Positions 24,369 to 30,461 of a stretch of DNA of 30,461 nt are shown here, piece after piece; the stretch's first letter is position 1, and each line of letters starts with the position of its first letter. The notes below the pieces were generated by a model. It did not search any database. It saw only the letters and a list, made by a program, of their open reading frames with translations, and had not been told where the DNA came from. Made by a program: the position numbers and the translations under genes. The DNA is from Bacteroidales bacterium (GTDB lineage: Bacteria > Bacteroidota > Bacteroidia > Bacteroidales > Muribaculaceae): assembly GCA_004557385.1 (NCBI GenBank), contig SFEA01000040.1:1-30461 (forward strand), written 5' to 3'.

Positions 24369-24890
24369 ATGACAGCCGTTACCAACATCACAACCGAAGC
24401 CTGCCAGTGCTGGCACCATGCCACGCCGATGGGCGAGATGGTGCTTGCCGCCGAGGGCGAGCATCTGATTGGCGCATGGTTCGTCGGGCAGAAGCATTAC
24501 GCAAGCACCTTGCGCAACCGTGCCGTTTGTTGGCAACGCACCGCCGCAATTGACGCTGCCATCTGCTGGCTCGATGCGTATTTCGCCGGCAAACGCCCGT
24601 CGTGGCTGCCCAAACTGCGCCTGATAGGCACGCCTTGGCAAACGGCGGTTTGGCAGCACCTGCAGCGCATAGCTTACGGCGAAACCACCACCTACGGCGC
24701 CATAGCGCAAGCCATAGCTGCCGAGAGCGGCAGGCGGGTGTCGGCGCAAGCAGTGGGCAATGCTGTGGGCAGCAACCCTCTGTCGATGTTTGTGCCCTGC
24801 CACCGCGTGATAGGCTCCGACGGTTCGCTCACCGGCTACGCTGCCGGCATCGACATCAAGCAGGCGCTGCTGAAGCTCGAGCAACAATAA
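24369..24890 (+). CDS. ogt: Methylated-DNA-[protein]-cysteine S-methyltransferase
   Basis: A 173-residue DNA repair protein that removes alkyl groups from O6 of guanine by irreversible transfer to its own cysteine. The active site P-C-H-R-V-I-G with Cys144 is clear. It is preceded by the helix-turn-helix region (GETTTYGAIAQAI) and the asparagine hinge region (VGNAVGSNPLSMFV). The N-terminal domain is short, as in Ogt-type proteins; no Ada regulatory domain is attached. It starts at the ATG at 24369 and is divergent from the DUF3298-like gene. The symbol is given on family grounds. Confidence 0.93.
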   Translation: MTAVTNITTEACQCWHHATPMGEMVLAAEGEHLIGAWFVGQKHYASTLRNRAVCWQRTAAIDAAICWLDAYFAGKRPSWLPKLRLIGTPWQTAVWQHLQRIAYGETTTYGAIAQAIAAESGRRVSAQAVGNAVGSNPLSMFVPCHRVIGSDGSLTGYAAGIDIKQALLKLEQQ

Positions 24891-25163
24891 CCCTCCTCCA
24901 CCCTAACCCTTTGCCGCATTATCAGCTAAAATTCCCGAAAAACATTTTTGCAATGATAAATAAACCTAATGTTGGGGCATCTCGAGGTGACTTTTTCTCT
25001 TGCCACGGAAATGTGTATTTAAAAAGATAGGTTGTTGCAGCCACCAATAGCTAACCGCGGCGAGACTGCACGCTCAGGTGCCAAGGCAATTAAAGCATTA
25101 TAGCCGAAGTGTAAATCAAATTAATCTGCCTAATCGGTGTGAGTCAATCACCTTATTCCTGCA

Positions 25164-25223
25164 CTTTCTGCGAGAGAGCCGGGCGTATGCGGTATGCCCT
25201 ACACATTTACCTTTCTGCGAGAG
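25164..25223. repeat. 13-bp direct repeats in the 460-base gap before the beta-galactosidase
   Basis: CTTTCTGCGAGAG occurs at 25164-25176 and 25211-25223. Between them GGGCGTA and TATGCCC can form a small hairpin. No gene or RNA family is recognised in 24891-25351. Confidence 0.5.
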
Positions 25224-25248
25224 GCTCCTTCGTTTTTTATGTGCGGAT

Positions 25249-25279
25249 TTGGATAATCGGCAGATTTTCCGTAATATTG
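25249..25279 (+). promoter_or_regulatory. Possible promoter of the beta-galactosidase gene
   Basis: TTG (25249-25251), a 20-base spacer and TAATATTG (25272-25279) match the consensus with one deviation. The leader would be about 65 bases. Confidence 0.45.
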
Positions 25280-25351
25280 TATCATAATTGCCTTAAGGCG
25301 GCATTTCACGAAAGATAAAGAATATACTAACCTTTTTAAGACTAACTATAT

Positions 25352-28300
25352 ATGAAACTAAAAGCTCTATGTGCTACCGCGGCGCTTGCCCTGTTTGGCA
25401 ACGTGCTTGTGGCACAAACCAAGCCTTATCATCACGACCTCAACGTGACGTCGGTGAACCGCGAAGCAGTGCGCTCGTCGTTCATGACCTTCGGCACGCG
25501 CGATGGCGCCATTAGCGGGAAATATGCCGACAGCGAATATTATCAGCTGCTCAACGGCGTGTGGAAATTCTATTATGTAGGTTACGAAAAAGACCTGCCT
25601 GCCGGACTCACCGACAGCAACGTGGACACCAGTTCGTGGCGCGACATCAAGGTGCCGGGCAACTGGGAATTGCAGGGCTTTGGCGACGCCATCTACACCA
25701 ACCACAAGTTTGATTTTGCAACGGTGAACCCGCAGCCGCCGCGCATGCCCGAGGAAAACCCGGTGGGCGTGTATCGCCGCACGGTGAACATCCCGCAGGA
25801 GTGGCTCAGCCGCGACATTTATCTGCATCTTGCTGGTGCCAAGTCGGGCGTTTACGTCTATGTCAACGGCAAGGAAGTGGGCTACAGCAGCGACTCGAAG
25901 GTGGATGCCGAATTTCTCATCAACCCGTATGTGAAGGCCGGCGAAAACAGCATCGCCATAAAGATACATCGCTACAGCGTGGGGTCGTACCTCGAATGTC
26001 AGGACTTTTGGCGCATCAGCGGCATCGAGCGCGACGTGTATGTCTACTCGCAGCCTAAGGTGAGCATCGCCGACTATCGCGTGATTTCCACCCTCGACGA
26101 CACCTACACCAACGGCATCTTAAACCTTGCCATCGACGTGAAGAACTCCGAGGCTAAGGCGCAGAAGGTGGGCGTGGCTTATCAGCTGCTCGACGCTGCC
26201 GGACGTGTGGTGCGCAGTGGCGACGCTGCCCTCTCTGTGGGTGCCGGTGCAAAAGCCACAGCACACTTCGACGCCAACCTGCCTGAAGTGAAAACCTGGT
26301 CGAGCGAGGCGCCAAACCTCTACAAACTGGTGATGAGCGTCAGCCGCGAAGGCAAGGCGGTGGAATTTGTGCCGCAAAACGTGGGCTTCCGCCGAATCGA
26401 AATAAAGACCCTCGACGAATGTTCGCCAAACGGCCGCCCCATCAATGCGCTGCTCATCAACGGTCAGCCCATCAAACTCAAAGGCGTGAACATACACGAG
26501 CATAACCCTGCTACCGGACACTATGTGCCTGAAGAACTCATGCGCCGCGACTTTGAGTTGATGAAGCGCCACAACATCAACGCCGTGCGCCTGTGTCACT
26601 ATCCGCAGGACCGCCGTTTCTACGAACTCTGCGACGAATACGGCCTCTACGTCTACGACGAGGCTAACATCGAAAGCCACGGCATGTATTACAACCTTGC
26701 CAAAGGTCAAACCCTGGGCAACAACCCCGACTGGCTGCAACAACACCTCGAACGCGTGAACGACATGTTCATGCGCGACAAAAATCACCCTTGCGTCACC
26801 ATCTGGTCGCTGGGCAACGAAGCTGGCAACGGCTATAACTTCTATGAGTGCTACCTACTTCTCAAGCGATACGAAAAGACCTTCATGAACCGCCCTGTGT
26901 GCTACGAGCGCGCCGAAATGGAGTGGAACACCGACATGATTGTGCCGCAATATCCAGGCGCAAGTTGGTTCCACCAGATGGGCGAAAAAGGCAGCGACCG
27001 CCCTGTTTGCCCGTCGGAATACGCCCACGCAATGGGCAACTCCACCGGCAGCCTTTGGGACCAGTGGCGCGAAATATATGCCTACACCAATCTGCAAGGC
27101 GGTTTCATCTGGGACTGGGTTGACCAAGGCTTCGACGCCGTGGACGAAAACGGCGTGCACTATTTCACCTACGGCGGAGACTACGGCAAGAATCGCCCGT
27201 CGGATGCCAACTTCCTGTGCAACGGCATCGTGAACCCCGACCGCGACCCACACCCTGCCATGGCTGAAGTGAAATATGCCTACAGCGACATCGCTTTCGA
27301 GGCGGTCGACGCTGCAAAGGGCATTTTCAAAGTGAAAAACCGCTTCTACTTCACCTCGCTTGAAGGCTACACCATCAACTGGAAGCTGCTTGAAGACGGC
27401 AAGGTGGTGAGCAGCGGCAAGCGCGTGATGAACATTGCTCCGCAAAGCGAGGCTGAAATCACCGTTCCTCTGAAAGCCACTAAGCCCGGCAAGGAATATC
27501 TTATCAGCTTCAGCGCAACCACCAACAATGCAACTGCCCTCGTACCTGCCGGTCACGAAGCTGCTCACGACCAATTTGCTGTAACAGCCACGGCTGCTGC
27601 GCCTGCCGTCAAGGCTGCCGGTCCGGCTCTTGCCGTCGACAACCAAGGCAACCAAGTGGTGGTGAAGTCGAGCCGCGTTTCGTTCGTGTTCGACAAAGCC
27701 AAAGGCATGGTTACATCTTATAAGGTGGCTGGCAAAGAATACTTCTACGAAGGCTTTGGATTGCAACCAAACTTCTGGCGCGGCCCAACCGACAACGACT
27801 ATGGCAACCAAATGCCATACCGCCTGCAAGTTTGGAAAGAAGCAAGCACCAACTTCAAGGTGGCTGAGGCTTCGGCTTCGATGCAAGGCAAAAACGCCGT
27901 GGTTGAAGTGAAATACGCACTGCCCACCAAAAACACCATGACAGTGAAATACACCATCATGCCATCGGGCGCAATCACCGTCGACGGCGATTTTGCTGCT
28001 GTAACCCAAGGCGATGCTGCCAAAGCTAACGTGCCTCGCATTGGCTTGCGATTCCGCGTTCCGGCTTCGCTCAACCATGTGCAGTATTATGGTCGCGGCC
28101 CTGAAGAAAACTACGCCGACCGCAACAACGGCACCCTCTTGGGCATCTATTCGGCTCTTGCCGACGACATGAAATACGACTACGTTCGCCCACAGGAATG
28201 TGGACACCACACCGACACCCGCTGGCTCGCTGTGGGCGGTGCCAAGTCGGGCGGACTGAAGGTGATGAGCAGCACGCCATTCGAGTTCAACGCTCTGCGC

Positions 28301-28588
28301 AACTCGGTTGAAGACTACGACTGCGAAAACAACACCAACCGTCCGCGTCAGTGGAGCAACTTCTCGCCCGAAGAGATTGCCTCGCACAACGATGCCGCAC
28401 AAAAGCAACTCATGCGCCGTCAAACCCACATCAACGACATCGCACCACGCCCATTCGTTGAAGTGTGCATCGACGCCAAGCATGCCGGCGTAGGTGGCTA
28501 CGACAGCTGGGGTGCTCGTCCCGAACAAAAGTATCTCATTCCTGCAGGGCAACAGCACACCTTCTCGCTCACAATCATGCCCATGTAA
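25352..28588 (+). CDS. Exported GH2 beta-galactosidase
   Basis: A 1078-residue exported glycoside hydrolase of family 2, LacZ architecture. A signal peptide (about 1-22, ending in VLVAQ) is followed by a jelly-roll sugar-binding domain (about 55-235), an Ig-like domain (about 240-345), the TIM barrel (about 350-645), a further beta domain and a C-terminal Bgal_small_N domain (about 770-1075, with FEFNALRNS). The acid/base is Glu490 in WSLGNEAG and the nucleophile Glu556 in CPSEYAHAMGNS. The signal peptide places it in the periplasm or at the surface, unlike E. coli LacZ, and suits release of galactose from imported glycans. An Ala/Val-rich linker (about 745-765) precedes the last domain. A hairpin terminator follows, then a sulfatase gene. 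Confidence 0.95.
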   Translation: MKLKALCATAALALFGNVLVAQTKPYHHDLNVTSVNREAVRSSFMTFGTRDGAISGKYADSEYYQLLNGVWKFYYVGYEKDLPAGLTDSNVDTSSWRDIKVPGNWELQGFGDAIYTNHKFDFATVNPQPPRMPEENPVGVYRRTVNIPQEWLSRDIYLHLAGAKSGVYVYVNGKEVGYSSDSKVDAEFLINPYVKAGENSIAIKIHRYSVGSYLECQDFWRISGIERDVYVYSQPKVSIADYRVISTLDDTYTNGILNLAIDVKNSEAKAQKVGVAYQLLDAAGRVVRSGDAALSVGAGAKATAHFDANLPEVKTWSSEAPNLYKLVMSVSREGKAVEFVPQNVGFRRIEIKTLDECSPNGRPINALLINGQPIKLKGVNIHEHNPATGHYVPEELMRRDFELMKRHNINAVRLCHYPQDRRFYELCDEYGLYVYDEANIESHGMYYNLAKGQTLGNNPDWLQQHLERVNDMFMRDKNHPCVTIWSLGNEAGNGYNFYECYLLLKRYEKTFMNRPVCYERAEMEWNTDMIVPQYPGASWFHQMGEKGSDRPVCPSEYAHAMGNSTGSLWDQWREIYAYTNLQGGFIWDWVDQGFDAVDENGVHYFTYGGDYGKNRPSDANFLCNGIVNPDRDPHPAMAEVKYAYSDIAFEAVDAAKGIFKVKNRFYFTSLEGYTINWKLLEDGKVVSSGKRVMNIAPQSEAEITVPLKATKPGKEYLISFSATTNNATALVPAGHEAAHDQFAVTATAAAPAVKAAGPALAVDNQGNQVVVKSSRVSFVFDKAKGMVTSYKVAGKEYFYEGFGLQPNFWRGPTDNDYGNQMPYRLQVWKEASTNFKVAEASASMQGKNAVVEVKYALPTKNTMTVKYTIMPSGAITVDGDFAAVTQGDAAKANVPRIGLRFRVPASLNHVQYYGRGPEENYADRNNGTLLGIYSALADDMKYDYVRPQECGHHTDTRWLAVGGAKSGGLKVMSSTPFEFNALRNSVEDYDCENNTNRPRQWSNFSPEEIASHNDAAQKQLMRRQTHINDIAPRPFVEVCIDAKHAGVGGYDSWGARPEQKYLIPAGQQHTFSLTIMPM

Positions 28589-28602
28589 TTAATTCCCACA
28601 TA

Positions 28603-28647
28603 AACAGTGTCCGCAGCGCCGTCGCAAGCCTGCGGACACCGTTTTTT
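28603..28647 (+). terminator. Hairpin terminator after the beta-galactosidase gene
   Basis: GTGTCCGCAG (28607-28616) pairs with CTGCGGACAC (28630-28639), extended by AAC/GTT past one mismatch and followed by six T. It would reduce read-through into the sulfatase. Confidence 0.8.
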
Positions 28648-28696
28648 CATCAAAACCTTATTAAACCATAATTCACAAGCTCCCCACCACCCTTCT

Positions 28697-30223
28697 ATGA
28701 AACCTTTTCAATGGATATTTTTAGGCTTGGGCGCAACTGCCCTCACAGCCAATTCGGCATCGAAGCAAAAAGACGACTCGCGGCCTAACGTGATTTTCCT
28801 TGTTGCCGACGACATCGGCTACGGCGACCTCAGCTGCTACGGCGAGAAAACCATACACACACCCAACGTGGAACGACTTGCGGCTCAAGGGCTACGGTTC
28901 ACCGATGCCCATTCGGTGGCAGCCACCAGCACGCCGTCGCGCTACGCCCTGTTCACCGGGCACTATTCGTGGCGACGCAACGACACCGGCATCGCTGCCG
29001 GAAATGCCGGCATGGTGATTCGTCCCGAGCAATACACCGTTGCCGATATGTTCAAGCAACGCGGCTACAGCACCGGCGCCATAGGCAAATGGCACCTCGG
29101 AATGGCTGACAAGACAGGCGAACAAGATTGGAACGGACACATCACGCCCGGACCGTCGGACATCGGCTTCGAATATTCCTACCTGATGGCTGCCACCGGC
29201 GACCGCGTGCCTTGCGTGTGGGTGGAAAACGAGCATGTGGTGAACGCCGACCCTAACGACCCCATCGAAGTGAGCTACACCACCCCGTTCCCCGGCGAGC
29301 CTCTGGGCAAAGACCACCCCGAAATGCTCACCAAACTCAAGCCGAGCCCTAATCACGGACACGACCAAGCCATCGTGAACGGCATATCGCGCATCGGCTA
29401 TATGAAAGGCGGAAAACGCGCCTTGTGGGAGGACGAAAACATTGCCGACAGCATCACCTGCAAGGCTGTGCAATTCATCAAGGGGCACAAGGACAAACCG
29501 TTTTTCCTCTACGTAGGCACCAACGATGTGCACGTGCCACGCTACCCTCACCCGCGCTTTGTAGGCAAAAGCGGTATGGGATACCGTGGCGATGCCCTGC
29601 TGCAATTCGACTGGACCGTGGGCAAAATACTCGATGCCTTGGAAGAAAACGGGTTGGCTGAAAATACGCTAATTATTCTCACCAGCGACAACGGACCAGT
29701 GGTTGACGACGGATATGCCGACCGCGCCGTGGAATTGCTGGGCAATCACCGCCCGTGGGGCGATTTCCGAGGCGGCAAATACAGCATCTTCGAGGCAGGC
29801 ACCCGCGTGCCGCTCATCGTGGCATGGCATGTCAAGGTGAAGCCCGGCGTGTCGGACGCGTTGGTGTCGCAAATCGACTTTTTCGCCTCGATGGCACACC
29901 TGATTGACGGCAACATCGAAGAAGGAGCTGCCCCCGACAGCCGAAACGCGCTGCCCACCCTGCTGGGCAAAAACAAAAAAGGCCGCAAATACATCATCGA
30001 AAAGGCTAACGCCATATCGGTGAGCGACGGCGAATGGAAATACATTCCAGCATGCAATGGCAGAACCTTCGACAACCTCACCAACATCGAACTGGGCAAC
30101 AGCGACGTCGACCAACTATATAACCTCAAGAACGACCGCGGCGAAAAGGTGAACCTTGCCACACAGCACCCCGAGGTGGTGGCTCGCCTGAAAGCCATAC
30201 TCCAAAAAGAACAAGGCAATTAA
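28697..30223 (+). CDS. Exported sulfatase (S1 family, serine type)
   Basis: A 508-residue exported sulfatase. A short N-terminal signal sequence (about 1-20) precedes the metal-binding start NVIFLVADDIGYGDL. The active-site motif is Ser78-Thr-Pro-Ser-Arg82, the S-x-P-x-R form in which an anaerobic maturase (anSME) converts serine to formylglycine. Other family segments are GKWHLG, FFLYVGTNDVHVPRYPHPRFVG and ILTSDNGPVVDDGY. It most resembles arylsulfatase/GALNS-like enzymes; the sulfated sugar cannot be named. The ATG at 28697 is chosen because the signal sequence starts there. No maturase gene is in this window. It lies 108 bases after the beta-galactosidase, past a terminator, so it may use its own promoter, which I could not find. 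Confidence 0.92.
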   Translation: MKPFQWIFLGLGATALTANSASKQKDDSRPNVIFLVADDIGYGDLSCYGEKTIHTPNVERLAAQGLRFTDAHSVAATSTPSRYALFTGHYSWRRNDTGIAAGNAGMVIRPEQYTVADMFKQRGYSTGAIGKWHLGMADKTGEQDWNGHITPGPSDIGFEYSYLMAATGDRVPCVWVENEHVVNADPNDPIEVSYTTPFPGEPLGKDHPEMLTKLKPSPNHGHDQAIVNGISRIGYMKGGKRALWEDENIADSITCKAVQFIKGHKDKPFFLYVGTNDVHVPRYPHPRFVGKSGMGYRGDALLQFDWTVGKILDALEENGLAENTLIILTSDNGPVVDDGYADRAVELLGNHRPWGDFRGGKYSIFEAGTRVPLIVAWHVKVKPGVSDALVSQIDFFASMAHLIDGNIEEGAAPDSRNALPTLLGKNKKGRKYIIEKANAISVSDGEWKYIPACNGRTFDNLTNIELGNSDVDQLYNLKNDRGEKVNLATQHPEVVARLKAILQKEQGN

Positions 30224-30257
30224 ACTGCCCGCCACGGGGCTGTTGCCATCCCGCCAG

Positions 30258-30328
30258 ACTTGGTTACATTAGGATGCTTAATAGTAGCCCCTGTAATTAT
30301 GTCACCAAGTTATTACATCATTTACAGG
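30258..30328. other. Overlapping inverted repeats in the gap after the sulfatase
   Basis: ACTTGGTTACAT (30258-30269) can pair with ATGTCACCAAGT (30299-30310), 11 of 12. CCTGTAATTATGT (30290-30302) can pair with ACATCATTTACAGG (30315-30328). The two stems share bases and exclude each other. No T run follows, so neither is a plain terminator. Confidence 0.4.
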
Positions 30329-30364
30329 ACGGCGGCGTACGGGATGAATATGAAAGAGGCAGGA

Positions 30365-30461
30365 ATTGGGTAGGAGGTAAATGTTATTCATAAAAGGCAT
30401 TTACCTCCTACTTTCACATTTACCGACCTCCCACACCACCGTACGTGCCGTTCGGCATACG
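30365..30461 (-). mobile_element. 3' end of a group II intron (domains V and VI), cut by the window edge
   Basis: Read on the minus strand from the window edge, the sequence begins with a domain V-like hairpin (CGTATGCC-GAAC-GGCACGTACGG), close to the well-known CCGTATGC...GCACGTACGG core of bacterial group II introns. After GTGGGAGGTCGG comes a 14-bp stem (30371-30384 with 30399-30412, GTAGGAGGTAAATG/CATTTACCTCCTAC) that fits domain VI, and then CAAT at about 30365 as the 3' end. The rest of the intron, including any reverse transcriptase, would lie beyond the window. The same junction and hairpin core occur at 736-783. Confidence 0.75.

Noticed and set aside
24891..25351. Possible small gene or RNA gene in the 460-base gap
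   Set aside because: The open frame to 25030 overlaps ogt in another frame and has no protein features; no tRNA or known riboswitch pattern was seen.
26855..28558. 567-codon open frame opposite the beta-galactosidase
   Set aside because: It is antisense to a clearly conserved enzyme with catalytic motifs; high GC at third positions leaves the complement open.

Overview
The window looks like a chromosomal segment of a gut-type member of the Bacteroidales. The evidence is: several upstream regions carry the Bacteroidetes promoter pattern (TTG, 19-21 bases, TAnnTTTG); ribosome-binding sites are not of the strong GGAGG type; the gene set includes a CorC/CNNM protein next to LptC, TIGR02757, DUF2795, DUF4919-like, exported GH2 and serine-type sulfatase genes; and a group II intron end is present. 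Core genes are about half GC, while two stretches (1-2340 and about 10024-12158) are visibly AT-richer. Family or genus cannot be fixed from the sequence; Muribaculaceae or Prevotellaceae are guesses.

Layout. 1-2340 is accessory and decayed: the 3' part of an unrecognised gene, a probable group II intron remnant, an antisense gene tail, and an AzgA-type purine permease that lacks its start and is frameshifted. A perfect hairpin terminator (2360-2401) closes this block. 2413-10000 is core: DUF2795, a patatin-like hydrolase, then on the minus strand an envelope cluster (outer-membrane barrel, LptC, CorC-like protein, methyltransferase) and trmD with a DivIC/FtsB-like protein and a small membrane protein. 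Tandem copies of a promoter-bearing intergenic repeat follow. The third copy is split by a 2.1-kb AT-rich insert, flanked by a 15-bp direct repeat, that holds an AlbA_2-type gene with an in-frame stop.

12272-15175 holds small exported or regulatory genes: an NlpC/P60 hydrolase, a lipoprotein, a striking exported Cys/Lys repeat protein, a small helix-turn-helix protein and an exported thioredoxin-like protein. 15222-22278 is a long minus-strand series: Rel/SpoT (p)ppGpp enzyme, 7TM-HD c-di-AMP phosphodiesterase homologue, membrane protein, DUF4919-like protein and QueA. 22461-24187 holds TIGR02757 and a DUF3298-like protein, divergent from an O6-alkylguanine-DNA alkyltransferase. 25352-30223 holds an exported GH2 beta-galactosidase and an exported sulfatase, a pair suited to sulfated host or dietary glycans. 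The window ends inside the 3' end of a group II intron on the minus strand, in the same orientation as the remnant near the start.

The best candidates for something undescribed are the Cys/Lys repeat protein (13787-14182) and the promoter-bearing repeat family with its split copy. No complete new multi-gene system is evident.
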